This document shows, one piece after another, positions 1 through 8,042 of a stretch of 16,110 nt of DNA. Numbering within the stretch: the stretch's first letter is position 1; every line of letters begins with the position of its first letter. Below the pieces are notes generated by a model. The model did no database searches. It saw nothing but the letters and a program-made list of their open reading frames with translations, and had not been told where the DNA came from. Location of the stretch: positions 1 to 16,110 of the forward strand of contig JAFWPT010000426.1 of NCBI GenBank assembly GCA_017509375.1, in the 5' to 3' direction. Source of the DNA: Bacteroidales bacterium (GTDB lineage Bacteria > Bacteroidota > Bacteroidia > Bacteroidales > UBA932). The translations under genes and the position numbers were made by a program.

Positions 1-1346
1 CCAGCAAGGAATTCGCCGCCGTGAACTACGGACCCTGGAACCGCATCGACGGACAGAGTTTCGTGGAAGGCTGGGGAGAAAGGCCACTGGGGGCGAATTT
101 CTACCCCTCAGACATGAGCGCCGAAGAGTTCGCCGGTTGGGACAATCCTCTCAAGAACAGCCCCTACACCATGGTGACACGCGCTGCCGACGGCAGCCTC
201 CAGGCCGTCTGGTATCACGAGATGTTCAAGGACGAGATTGCCAAGATAGCCTCGCTCCTTACCACCGCAGCCAACTACACCATCAAGCCCAGCGTACGTG
301 AGTACCTGCTCGCCAAGATAGAGGGTCTCCAGAGCGACGATTACTACAACAGCGACCGCCTGTGGCTTTCCATGGACGACAGCAAGATGGATCTGGTAAT
401 AGGTCCGCAGGAGACCGAAGACGACCGCCTGATGGGCATCAAGGCCTCCTACGAGTCCTACGTGCTGCTGAAAGACCTCGAGCTTACTGCCTCCATCAGC
501 AATTATACCTCATTGATTCCGCAGCTTCAGGCCAGCCTGCCCTGCGACCCGGCCTACAAGTCGTTCCATCCTGGAGAGGCGTCTACAATCTACGCCTACG
601 ATGCAGTGTACTGCGCCGGAAGCGCGAATGCCGGCATCAAGAAGATTGCAATCAACCTGCCCTACGACATACGCGTACAGCAGGAAATGGGCACCCGTAC
701 CGCCCTGCTGAACAATGTCATCAACGCCAAATACTCCAAGATAATCCTTCCTGCCGGCCGTCTCCTGCTCGCAAATGAGCACACCAAGAACCTCGACCAT
801 CTGGCATTCTTCTGGAATACCGCCATGCGCGAGGTAGCCCACGGAATAGGCGTAAAAGAGACTGTCAACGGCCGCGGCACCGTAAACGAAGCCCTCGGAG
901 AAGAGGCCCTGACAATTGAGGAACTCAAAGGCAACGCCCTGGGTCTCTACCTCGACCTGCAGCTGATCGGCTCCAAGCTTATGGATCCCCTCCTTACACG
1001 TGAAGACGCCATCAGCACCTTTGTCATCAGCCTGATCCGCTCCTCCCGCTTCGGCGAGGCTTCCGCCCTCGGACAGGCCAACATCATATTGTATAACTTA
1101 TTGAAGGAGAGGGACTCCTTCAGCATAGACCGAAACGGACACTACCAGATTGACTTCGAAAAAGCCGAGAAGAGCATAGCCGAGATTGCCGGCAAGATCC
1201 TCACCACCCAGGCTACCGGCGACCGCGACGCCGCCCGCAAGCTGATTGAGGACTACGGCAGCACCTCCGAATCGCTCCGCTTCGACTTCGCTGCGCTCCA
1301 GCGCGCCCGCATCCCCCTGGATGTACGGCTTCAGTTCGTCTGGTAA
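1..1346 (+). CDS. M49 (dipeptidyl peptidase III-like) family protein, 5'-truncated, probably catalytically defective
   Basis: The 3' part of a protein related to the M49 zinc peptidases, which release dipeptides from peptide N-termini. The frame is open from the first full codon at base 3, so the GTG at 21 is not a believable start and the N-terminus lies outside the window. Family-like stretches, recognised from memory, are YGPWNRIDG, GANFYPSDM, AINLPYD, the AHGIG region and RFGEAS. The HExxH-type motif reads REVAH (R at 828-830), so the first zinc-ligand His is Arg; the Glu and second His remain. The EE pair of the third-ligand motif remains at 918-923, but EExKAD has become EELKGN. A His expected in the later SAHG motif is Leu (1068-1070). 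Fold assignment is fairly sure; loss of activity is inference. The glycosyltransferase gene starts 17 nt downstream. Confidence 0.82.
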   Translation, partial: SKEFAAVNYGPWNRIDGQSFVEGWGERPLGANFYPSDMSAEEFAGWDNPLKNSPYTMVTRAADGSLQAVWYHEMFKDEIAKIASLLTTAANYTIKPSVREYLLAKIEGLQSDDYYNSDRLWLSMDDSKMDLVIGPQETEDDRLMGIKASYESYVLLKDLELTASISNYTSLIPQLQASLPCDPAYKSFHPGEASTIYAYDAVYCAGSANAGIKKIAINLPYDIRVQQEMGTRTALLNNVINAKYSKIILPAGRLLLANEHTKNLDHLAFFWNTAMREVAHGIGVKETVNGRGTVNEALGEEALTIEELKGNALGLYLDLQLIGSKLMDPLLTREDAISTFVISLIRSSRFGEASALGQANIILYNLLKERDSFSIDRNGHYQIDFEKAEKSIAEIAGKILTTQATGDRDAARKLIEDYGSTSESLRFDFAALQRARIPLDVRLQFVW

Positions 1347-1363
1347 GGCGCACACCACATTTA

Positions 1364-2509
1364 ATGAAAGTACTTTTTATCTGCAATAACGCATTCAATC
1401 CGGGAAACGGACTCAGCGTATCCGCCCTGACCACTGTGAAAAACCTCAAGAGCCACGGAGTGGACGCCCGTCTTATGGCCGTACGCAACGACGACCCACA
1501 GGGGCAGCAGCCCGACTTCCCTCTTGAGCATTTCATTTTTCCTGTTTTCGAGCCCATTATCAAGGCCAACGGCTTCTGCTATGCAAAAGTGGACAAGAAA
1601 CGCATCAGGGAGGCGATCCAATGGGCTGACGTAGTGCAATTCGAGGAAGCGCTGTTCCTGGAGACGGCTGCCGTGAAGATTGCCCGCAGCATGGGCAAAG
1701 CCTGCGTAGCTACATTCCACCTCTATCCGCACAATATCATGGCGAACCTGGGCTTCTCCAAGCGTTCGTTCGTTAACGACATTCTGATGCACAACTGGAA
1801 CACTATGCTTCTGGACAAATGCTCCGACATCCAGTGTCCCACTGAAGAGGTTCGCCGCTATCTTGAGGCAAAAGGCACAAAAGCCCGCCTGCACGTTATT
1901 TCCAACGGACTGAAGATTGAAGGGGAAGCCAGGGCCAATACCCCAGGCCTGGATGCCTCTTACTATGATATCCTGTGCGTAGGCCGCCTGGCACGCGAAA
2001 AGTCGCAGGACACTCTGCTCGACGCCATGCGGCACAGCAAGTACGCAGGCAAGATACGGCTGCATTTCGCGGGCAACGGTCCCATGGCCGCCAGATACAG
2101 GAAGATGGCGGACAAACTGGTGAAGGACGGGGTGCTGAGCGTAGCTCCCGATTTCAACTTCTACAGCCGGGAGGAACTGAAAGCACTTTCCCGCAAAGCC
2201 TATCTGTATGTCCACTGCGCCTGGGTGGAAGTGGAAGGCCTGTCGTGCCTTGAGGCCATCAAAGAAGGCGCCGTACCCGTAATAGCCGAGGGAGAGCTGA
2301 TAGGCACTCCGCAGTTTTCGCTGACCGAGCGGAGCTTGTATCCGGTGTTTGACAGCAAGGCCCTTGCCGGACGCATAGACTGGTGGATAGAGCATCCCGA
2401 AGAAAGGGACCGCTACAGCCTCCTGTACGCCCAATCTGTGAGCAAGTACGACGTGGAAAATTCTATCGAATCCCTGATACGGATGTACAAGACGGCTTTA
2501 AATGCGTAG
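1364..2509 (+). CDS. GT4-family glycosyltransferase
   Basis: A 381-aa, apparently cytoplasmic or membrane-associated retaining glycosyltransferase with the GT-B fold. It would transfer a sugar from a nucleotide-sugar donor to an acceptor that cannot be named from sequence, perhaps a surface glycan or glycolipid. The N-terminal acceptor half starts MKVLFICNNAFNPGNG with a glycine-rich loop. The linker VISNGL and the donor half with CVGRLAREKSQDTLLDAM (from about residue 204) are typical of GT4. The E-x7-E donor-site motif is intact (E289 and E297, in VEVEGLSCLEA), followed by GAVPVIAEGE. There is no signal peptide or membrane segment. It lies 17 nt after the M49-like gene and overlaps the esterase gene by 8 nt (ATGCGTAG), which suggests co-translation. 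No promoter is evident just upstream. Confidence 0.88.
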   Translation: MKVLFICNNAFNPGNGLSVSALTTVKNLKSHGVDARLMAVRNDDPQGQQPDFPLEHFIFPVFEPIIKANGFCYAKVDKKRIREAIQWADVVQFEEALFLETAAVKIARSMGKACVATFHLYPHNIMANLGFSKRSFVNDILMHNWNTMLLDKCSDIQCPTEEVRRYLEAKGTKARLHVISNGLKIEGEARANTPGLDASYYDILCVGRLAREKSQDTLLDAMRHSKYAGKIRLHFAGNGPMAARYRKMADKLVKDGVLSVAPDFNFYSREELKALSRKAYLYVHCAWVEVEGLSCLEAIKEGAVPVIAEGELIGTPQFSLTERSLYPVFDSKALAGRIDWWIEHPEERDRYSLLYAQSVSKYDVENSIESLIRMYKTALNA

Positions 2510-3398
2510 GATAAAGCAATTGGTCCTTTGGGTTCTGGCTCTTTGCACAAGCGTCCCGCTTTTGGACTCCTGCGCCAACGCCCGCTATGCCATGGGGCCG
2601 GAAACCTCCGATATCGAGGCTCTTCCCGGGTATGAGGGAACCATAAAAGCAATAACTTACAAGAGCAGCGAACCGCGCGTGTCTTTCCGGCGCTTTGTGG
2701 CCTATCTGCCCAAGGGTTACGGAGATGTACCCGGGAAACGCTACCCGGTGATGTACCTGCTCCACGGCGCAAGGGGCAACGAAGTCACGTGGATAGAGCG
2801 GGGAGACGCCCTCATTACCCTTGATTCCCTGAGGGCGGAAGGGGCCGCGGAAGACTTTATCCTGATCCTGGCAAACGTCAACAATTACTTTTCCGACAAG
2901 GAATACCGCAACGGCCACGCCATCAACGCCGTACGTGCATTCTGGCTGGTCGATGGAGAGACGGAGACCCACTTTATGGAAGACCTTGTGCATACAGTGG
3001 ACAGTGTCCTGCTCACCATCCCCGAAAAGGAGTCCAGAGCCATTGCCGGAATGTCCACCGGAGGCATGCAGGCGGCCTTTCTCTCCGCCAACCACCCCGG
3101 CTCATTCGGATATGTGGGTTTGTTTTCCGGCTACAAGTACAACACCGTTTTCGGCCTGCGTCATCCCGAGTTCTACTGCGGCATCAACCGCAAGATGAAG
3201 GCCCAGTTTGCAGATCCGCCCAAATACTATGGCCTGATGATAGGCGATACGGACATATTCTATCCCCACAACCGGATATTCGACAGGGATATGACCCGGA
3301 AAAAATATGCCCACGAAATGCTTGTCACGCCCGGCGGCCATGAGTGGTATAACTGGCGGAAATTCCTGATACACTTCTACGGCAAGGTGTTCAAGTAA
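2502..3398 (+). CDS. Esterase D-like alpha/beta hydrolase, putative lipoprotein
   Basis: A 298-aa secreted hydrolase of the putative esterase family (Esterase D/FrsA-like, PF00756), a group that includes acetyl-xylan, feruloyl and enterobactin esterases. The N-terminus has a basic MRRIK, a hydrophobic stretch and LLDSC, a loose lipobox that would lipidate Cys24 and anchor the protein in the envelope. The core has YPVMYLLHGARG (oxyanion-hole HG), the nucleophile elbow GMSTGG with Ser185, a likely acid at Asp249 or Asp251 in GDTDIF, and His280 in GGHEW. The triad therefore looks complete. The start codon lies inside the stop region of the glycosyltransferase gene, so the two are probably translationally coupled and may act on one glycan. 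Its real substrate cannot be read from the sequence. Confidence 0.82.
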   Translation: MRRIKQLVLWVLALCTSVPLLDSCANARYAMGPETSDIEALPGYEGTIKAITYKSSEPRVSFRRFVAYLPKGYGDVPGKRYPVMYLLHGARGNEVTWIERGDALITLDSLRAEGAAEDFILILANVNNYFSDKEYRNGHAINAVRAFWLVDGETETHFMEDLVHTVDSVLLTIPEKESRAIAGMSTGGMQAAFLSANHPGSFGYVGLFSGYKYNTVFGLRHPEFYCGINRKMKAQFADPPKYYGLMIGDTDIFYPHNRIFDRDMTRKKYAHEMLVTPGGHEWYNWRKFLIHFYGKVFK

Positions 3399-3411
3399 GC
3401 ACAATTATTCG

Positions 3412-3419
3412 TACCTTAG
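3412..3419 (+). promoter_or_regulatory. Possible Bacteroidetes-type -7 element upstream of the porin gene
   Basis: TACCTTAG differs by one base from the TAnnTTTG consensus and ends 16 nt before the porin ATG, in the 37-nt gap after the esterase gene. No convincing TTTG box is seen 19-21 nt upstream, so this is weak and the porin may instead be read from an upstream promoter. Confidence 0.3.
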
Positions 3420-3435
3420 CGGGGCTGATACGATT

Positions 3436-4428
3436 ATGAAAAGAATCCTACTAATTATAAGCTGCTTCCTTTGGGCGGCAGCGGGCGCCAAAGCCCAGAA
3501 TACTTTCATAGAAGAAGTTTCATTCGACACCAGGGCCACTTTCCACCAGCAGACTACAGACGGAGTGTATGACTCTCATTTCCAGGGAGATTACTTCAAT
3601 TTTCACGTAAAGGGACAGCTGGCGGACGGACTTACGTTCCGGGTACGGCAGCGCCTCAACAAGAAGATAGACGAAAAGAACCCCTTCAACGCCACCGACT
3701 TCCTCTGGCTCAAGTGGCAGGCTACTCCCAAGCTGTCGTTTACCGCGGGCAAGCATCCCATTTTCGTGGGAGGATACGAAATAGATTCGGCGCCTATCGA
3801 CGTTTACTACTACGGCACGTTCAGCAACAACCTCTACCAGTACTACGCCTTTGGTGTCAGCGCCACCTTCGAACCTGCTGAGGGGCAGGCAATTTCGGTG
3901 CAGTTTATCCCGTCCCCCATCTCCCCCGGCACCCAGGATGCCTATTCTTACAATCTCTACTGGAACGGACACGTACTGCCGTGGTGGAAAACTATATGGA
4001 GTTACAATCTGGTGGAAGACGAATTGCACCGCAAGATGAACTGGGTAGCGCTCGGAAACAAGTTCCCCATGGGCAAGCTGGTGGTGGATTTCGACTTCAT
4101 CGACCGCTTCGGCTTCGGCCAGAAAAACCTGTTCTCGGACTGGAGCTGCATACTTAAGGCCATCCTTACGCTCGGCAAATGGAATATCTGCACCAAGGTG
4201 GGCTACGAGCGCAACGATGCCGCCAACATAGACGCCGACGGCATTTCCATGGACTTGGTGCTTCCGGCGGGCAATGATTACCTGTACTACGGCGCCGGCC
4301 TGGAATTTTTCCCGCTTAACGACGAACGCCTGCGCCTCCACGCCGCCTACTTCCGGGACAACCACGACCTTGTAAACAATTTCGACATAGGAATCACCTG
4401 GCGCTTCAGCGTGTATTCCAAAAAATAA
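3436..4428 (+). CDS. Outer-membrane porin, OprO/OprP-like beta-barrel
   Basis: A 330-aa outer-membrane beta-barrel resembling the phosphate-selective porin O/P-like proteins common in Bacteroidota. Residues 1-20 form a signal peptide ending in AKAQ. The rest alternates polar and hydrophobic residues with many aromatic strand ends. Typical parts are the early strand FNFHVKGQLADGLTFRVRQRL, the DFLWLKWQATPKLSFTAGK strand pair (about residues 88-110), and GGYEIDSAPIDVYYY, close to the 'AGK..xxGGxE.D.APID' pattern I recall for this family. The C-terminus GITWRFSVYSKK gives a last amphipathic strand, although the terminal residues are Lys rather than the usual aromatic. Solute specificity is unknown. 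It is followed 33 nt later by the thioredoxin-like lipoprotein gene, which has its own -7 element. Confidence 0.72.
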   Translation: MKRILLIISCFLWAAAGAKAQNTFIEEVSFDTRATFHQQTTDGVYDSHFQGDYFNFHVKGQLADGLTFRVRQRLNKKIDEKNPFNATDFLWLKWQATPKLSFTAGKHPIFVGGYEIDSAPIDVYYYGTFSNNLYQYYAFGVSATFEPAEGQAISVQFIPSPISPGTQDAYSYNLYWNGHVLPWWKTIWSYNLVEDELHRKMNWVALGNKFPMGKLVVDFDFIDRFGFGQKNLFSDWSCILKAILTLGKWNICTKVGYERNDAANIDADGISMDLVLPAGNDYLYYGAGLEFFPLNDERLRLHAAYFRDNHDLVNNFDIGITWRFSVYSKK

Positions 4429-4429
4429 T

Positions 4430-4437
4430 TATCTTTG
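4430..4437 (+). promoter_or_regulatory. Bacteroidetes -7 promoter element (TATCTTTG)
   Basis: TATCTTTG matches TAnnTTTG exactly and lies just after the porin stop codon, 24 nt before the ATG of the thioredoxin-like gene. It predicts a 5' leader of about 15-20 nt. The -33 TTTG box is missing or very degenerate (the expected place reads near cttcagc), so strength is uncertain. Confidence 0.5.
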
Positions 4438-4461
4438 AGTCCGGACAATAATTAATTCAAA

Positions 4462-5562
4462 ATGAAAAGGTTCACTATTCTCTCCTACTTCCTCGCTCTG
4501 GCCGTAGCGAGCGCCTGCACCAACGGACAAGTTGATTTCAACATAAGCGCCAGCGGTGCTGATAACGGCACTAAGGTATCCATTATCGACAAACTCTCCG
4601 GAGAAACCATTACTTCCGGGGAAGTTACAGACGGAGCCCTGAATCTCAAGGGCAAGGCCGACAAAGACGCCCTTCTGGCGTTCAAAGCCGAGAACTCCGA
4701 CTGGGAAACCCTTTTCTTCGCCGACGGCAAGCCCTTGACCGTCAACATGGAGGACAACAGCGTGAGCGGGTCCGAGCTGAACGAAAAGTTGTATGCCTGC
4801 GACAAGGCGGCCAGCGAAGCTTACGACAATGCGCTGAAAGCCCTTGCAGACTTCAGCGAGCTGAGCCAGGAAGAGCAGGAAGCCCGTGAACCGGAAGTCC
4901 AGGCCTTGATCGACAAAGTAAGCGACAGCTACAAGAGCATACTCGAGGAAAATAGCGACAACCTCATCCCGGTGGCGTTTATGTCCACCCTGAGCCAGGT
5001 CCTCGACGAAGATGAGCTGAAAGATGCCCTCGACGCCGACGCTCCCTACGCCAAGCATCCTTATACCCTGAAAGTCAAGGCGGATTTCGATGAATACAAA
5101 GCCAAGATGGAGAGCATGGAGGCAGCCAAGGACCAACTCATAGGAACCAAATTCATAGACCTCGAAGAACCCGACGTGAACGGCAAGATGCACAAACTCA
5201 GCGAGTATGTGGGCAAAGGCAAGTGGGTTTTCATAGATTTCTGGGCCTCATGGTGCGGCCCTTGCCGCAGGGAAATGCCCAACGTGGTGGCGGCATACAA
5301 GACCTACCACCCGAAAGGGCTGGAGATTGTGGGCCTGTCTTTCGACAACGACAAAGAGGCCTGGGTAAAAGCTATCAAGGAGCTTGAAATGCCCTGGATA
5401 CATCTGTCCGACCTCAAAGGCTGGCAGACCGTGGCCTCCGATACTTACAACGTAAAATCAATCCCTTCAAGCCTCCTGGTCAATCCGGAAGGCATCATAG
5501 TGGCCCGCGACCTCAGAGGCGACGCCCTGGGTGCAAAGCTGGCGGAGATTTTCGGAAAATAA
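4462..5562 (+). CDS. DUF4369-thioredoxin (TlpA/ResA-like) thiol-disulfide oxidoreductase, putative lipoprotein
   Basis: A 366-aa envelope redox protein. The N-terminus MKRFTILSYFLALAVASAC suggests lipidation at Cys19; the -3 residue is Ala, so the lipobox is imperfect and an ordinary signal peptide is possible. Residues of about 25-115 form a DUF4369-like beta domain, followed by an acidic helical linker. From about residue 225 comes a thioredoxin-fold AhpC/TSA-Redoxin domain with FWASWCGPCRREMPN (active-site Cys265 and Cys268), GLSFDNDKEAW, and the cis-Pro region KSIPSSLLVNPEG. It probably reduces or isomerises disulfides in exported proteins or cytochrome c. Proteins of this layout are numerous in Bacteroidota and individual partners are unknown. 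Its TAA directly abuts the stop codon of the converging DUF4886 gene. Confidence 0.9.
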   Translation: MKRFTILSYFLALAVASACTNGQVDFNISASGADNGTKVSIIDKLSGETITSGEVTDGALNLKGKADKDALLAFKAENSDWETLFFADGKPLTVNMEDNSVSGSELNEKLYACDKAASEAYDNALKALADFSELSQEEQEAREPEVQALIDKVSDSYKSILEENSDNLIPVAFMSTLSQVLDEDELKDALDADAPYAKHPYTLKVKADFDEYKAKMESMEAAKDQLIGTKFIDLEEPDVNGKMHKLSEYVGKGKWVFIDFWASWCGPCRREMPNVVAAYKTYHPKGLEIVGLSFDNDKEAWVKAIKELEMPWIHLSDLKGWQTVASDTYNVKSIPSSLLVNPEGIIVARDLRGDALGAKLAEIFGK

Positions 5563-5585
5563 TCAGTCCCGGTATAGCTTTTCCG
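5553..5585. terminator. Weak inverted repeat across the convergent stop codons
   Basis: CGGAAAA (5553-5559) and TTTTCCG (5579-5585) form 7-bp perfect arms around a 19-nt loop that contains both stop codons. It is symmetric and has A/T-rich arms, so it could end transcription from both sides. The loop is long and the stem short, so this is only a candidate. No better terminator is visible between the two blocks. Confidence 0.25.
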
Positions 5586-6765
5586 CGACACTGCGCAGAT
5601 ATGCGGCTTCTTCTTCGGGGAGGCCGCAATTTGCTACTGCACCGCTGAATGGCTTGCCGGTAATGGTGAGGTAAGTCACGCAGGCTTTCAGGTAGGCCCC
5701 CGCAAGTCCGGGATGCTTGTCGTCGGTATCCAGCAACTGGACTCTCTCCCTTGCCTCCACATAGGCCTGACCTACTCTGGTCCTTCCCGCAAGTCCTGCC
5801 CTGGCAAGCTGCCGGGAGCCATCTTCCAGCAGACGGTCAAACTCCTCCAAGCTGGCAAAGCCTCCGTTGTCTTTTGCCGGATAACCCCAGGTGTTCTCCA
5901 CAAAAACATTGCAGTCGGGAGAAGACGCGCGGACCAGCTTGCAAAGCTCCACGAAAGAAGCCTCCACATCACTGTTGGCGCATTTGTCGGCGGCATAGCG
6001 TGCCGGTTCCTGGCTTTGCCCCTGAAGAAAGGCAAAATCGTAAGCGCCCTGCCCTATCGTACGCTTGGTCATTTCAAGGCCGCAGTGCTGGCGGAAAGTC
6101 TGGCCGCCCTTGAGGCTCGCACGGATGTTCAACTGCACGCTTTGGGAGAACGCAATCTCCTGAAGCATAAACGGTTCGCCGAAGTAATAAGTGAAAGAGT
6201 TGCCCACCAGGAGCACGGAGTACGTCTTCCGTGGCTGCTCCGTACCAAGAGGCCGGAGGCACGCGCCCACGTACTTGCGTGTCCTGAGCGCAGAGACGTT
6301 CTCAGCCTCGCCCGCATCCAGCAGACTGCCGTCCGCCGCATATTTGCTGCACACCCGGCAGCGGACCTTGAGAGTATCGCTGACGGCGTTGCGCAAGCGA
6401 TATACAGCCATATATACGGACGGGTGCTTTACGGACGAACTCACTGTTGTGAACGAGCAGGAAGCGAGCCCGTCGTCGTACACGAAATCCGGATCGGCCA
6501 CCCAGTTGCCGCCATCATAAAACTCTACGAGATAGTGCATGGGGGCCTTCTCGCCGGAGTTTTCCAAGGTCACCCCGAACTGCACGAAAGTACCGGCAGG
6601 AAGGGTGCCGACAGGACGGGAAAAGACATACGCATCTCCCTCGGTAAATCCTTGTTTCTGAACAGGATGCGTCTTGGAAATGAACCACAGGCCATCGTCC
6701 CTGCTCCCCTGTGCGGCGGCACCCAGCGAGCAGAGAAGCAGCAGCAAAATCAGGAAACGTTTCAT
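5563..6765 (-). CDS. DUF4886-type SGNH hydrolase-like secreted protein
   Basis: A 400-aa exported protein with a C-terminal SGNH/GDSL-like domain of the DUF4886 type. I chose the ATG at 6765 because it opens directly onto a signal peptide (MKRFLILLLLLCSLGAAAQ); the frame stays open 23 codons further upstream, but that part lies inside pepT. Residues of about 20-175 form a beta-rich N-terminal domain. The SGNH domain then shows LLVGNSFTYYFGEP (block I, Ser190), a DFAFLQGQSQEPA segment, FVENTWGYPA, and DDKHPGLAGAYL with the likely acid Asp348 and base His351. Family members are thought to be esterases acting on glycans, but no substrate is established here. Its ATG overlaps the pepT TGA (ATGA), implying coupled translation. 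Confidence 0.8.
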   Translation of the reverse strand: MKRFLILLLLLCSLGAAAQGSRDDGLWFISKTHPVQKQGFTEGDAYVFSRPVGTLPAGTFVQFGVTLENSGEKAPMHYLVEFYDGGNWVADPDFVYDDGLASCSFTTVSSSVKHPSVYMAVYRLRNAVSDTLKVRCRVCSKYAADGSLLDAGEAENVSALRTRKYVGACLRPLGTEQPRKTYSVLLVGNSFTYYFGEPFMLQEIAFSQSVQLNIRASLKGGQTFRQHCGLEMTKRTIGQGAYDFAFLQGQSQEPARYAADKCANSDVEASFVELCKLVRASSPDCNVFVENTWGYPAKDNGGFASLEEFDRLLEDGSRQLARAGLAGRTRVGQAYVEARERVQLLDTDDKHPGLAGAYLKACVTYLTITGKPFSGAVANCGLPEEEAAYLRSVAEKLYRD

Positions 6766-7982
6766 TCTGCAAACAAGTTTACTATGTTCAAGATAACGGC
6801 GGAAGCTTTCTGCATCGACTCCAGCGGCACCCACTCGAACTTGCCGTGGAAATTAAGCCCTCCGGCAAAGATGTTGGGGCAAGGCAAACCTTTGAAAGAG
6901 AGGTTGGCGCCGTCGGTACCGCCGCGTATGGGCTGGATACGGGGCTTGAGCCCTGCCATCTCCATGGCCTTCTGAGCCTTTTCCACGATGTGGTAATGAG
7001 GCTCCACCATCTCCCGCATATTGTAGTACTGGTCCTTGATTACAGGCTCAGCGGTACCGGCTCCATACTTGGCGTCGATAAATTCGCAGCAGCGCTTCAT
7101 CATTTCCTTCTTCTGCTCGAACTTGGTCCTGTCATGGTCGCGGATAATCCAGGTAAGCTTGCTTTCCTCAACGCTCCCGTTGAAAGCCACCAGATGGAAG
7201 AAACCTTCATAGCCGCTGGTGCACTCCGGCCGCTGGGCTACTGGCAGCAAGGCTATGAGCTCCTGGGCTATCAGGATGGAATTCAACATTTTACCTTTAG
7301 CATAACCGGGATGGACATTACGTCCCTGTATATGTACGGATGCAGATGCGGCGTTGAAGTTCTCGAACTCAAGTTCACCGACTTCCCCGCCGTCCATGGT
7401 ATAGGCGAAGTCGGCTCCGAAACGCTTTACGTCGAATTTCACCACCCCGCGGCCTATCTCCTCGTCGGGAGTGAAGCCAATCTTAATTTCGCCGTGCTTG
7501 CACTCAGGATGCGACACGATATACTGCACCGCATCCATAATCTCGGCCACGCCGGCCTTGTCGTCCGCCCCAAGCAGGGTGGTGCCGTCGGTAGTGATGA
7601 TGGTTTCTCCCTTATGGTCAAGCAGTTCCGGGAAATCGGCGGGATCCAGGAACAGGCCTTCTACGCCTTTCAGGGCTATGGCGCTTCCGTCGTAGTCCTT
7701 GATTATCTGGGGTTTCACATCCTTTCCGCTGGCATCGGGAGCAGTGTCAACGTGGGCTATAAAACCGACTGCCGGCACCTTGCGGTCTATATTGGAGGGT
7801 ATGCTTGCCATAACATAGCCGAACTCATCCAGCTCGGCTTTCACCCCCATGGCCTGGAGTTCATCCACCAGCATGCGGAGCAGCACGAGCTCGCGCTCTT
7901 CGGAAGGCTGGGACTCGGATTCTTCGTTGGACTGAGTATCTATCGAAACATAGCGAAGGAAGCGTTCAAGAATTGTTTCCAT
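6762..7982 (-). CDS. pepT: Peptidase T (tripeptide aminopeptidase, M20B)
   Basis: A cytoplasmic dizinc aminopeptidase that removes the N-terminal residue of tripeptides. It is full length at 406 aa and closely follows E. coli PepT as I recall it. Metal and catalytic residues are all present: His77 and Asp79 in FIAHVDTAPD, Asp140 in LLGADDKAG, Glu174-Glu175 in FTPDEEIG, Asp197 in YTMDGGE, and His379 in NFHGKFEW. The lid-domain landmarks GELEFENFNAAS, NVHPG and PIRGGTDGA are also there. I chose the ATG at 7982 (METILERFLRYVSIDTQS), which matches the family N-terminus, over an in-frame TTG four codons upstream. It lies 60 nt after the OPT transporter gene and is coupled to the DUF4886 gene. With the transporter it suggests uptake and cleavage of short peptides. 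Confidence 0.96.
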   Translation of the reverse strand: METILERFLRYVSIDTQSNEESESQPSEERELVLLRMLVDELQAMGVKAELDEFGYVMASIPSNIDRKVPAVGFIAHVDTAPDASGKDVKPQIIKDYDGSAIALKGVEGLFLDPADFPELLDHKGETIITTDGTTLLGADDKAGVAEIMDAVQYIVSHPECKHGEIKIGFTPDEEIGRGVVKFDVKRFGADFAYTMDGGEVGELEFENFNAASASVHIQGRNVHPGYAKGKMLNSILIAQELIALLPVAQRPECTSGYEGFFHLVAFNGSVEESKLTWIIRDHDRTKFEQKKEMMKRCCEFIDAKYGAGTAEPVIKDQYYNMREMVEPHYHIVEKAQKAMEMAGLKPRIQPIRGGTDGANLSFKGLPCPNIFAGGLNFHGKFEWVPLESMQKASAVILNIVNLFAE

Positions 7983-8042
7983 ATTGTATATCAATGCTTT
8001 GTACCATCTGGGCTGGTTCTGCGCCGGGCCCTGGACGGCGGG

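Noticed and set aside
1361..2434. 357-codon open frame on the minus strand opposite the glycosyltransferase
   Set aside because: It mirrors a strongly recognised GT4 gene, has no family-like motifs, and is the kind of antisense frame that GC-rich codon use produces.
5713..6975. 420-codon plus-strand frame opposite the DUF4886 gene
   Set aside because: The minus-strand gene has a signal peptide and SGNH motifs; this frame shows neither start context nor domain.
7983..7994. TTG at 7994 as the pepT start
   Set aside because: The ATG at 7982 gives the normal PepT N-terminus; the extra MIYN adds nothing seen in the family.
8022..8040. CGCCG/CGGCG hairpin in the opt-pepT gap as a terminator
   Set aside because: Only a 5-bp stem with a 9-nt loop and no T-run on the minus strand; read-through from opt to pepT is more likely.
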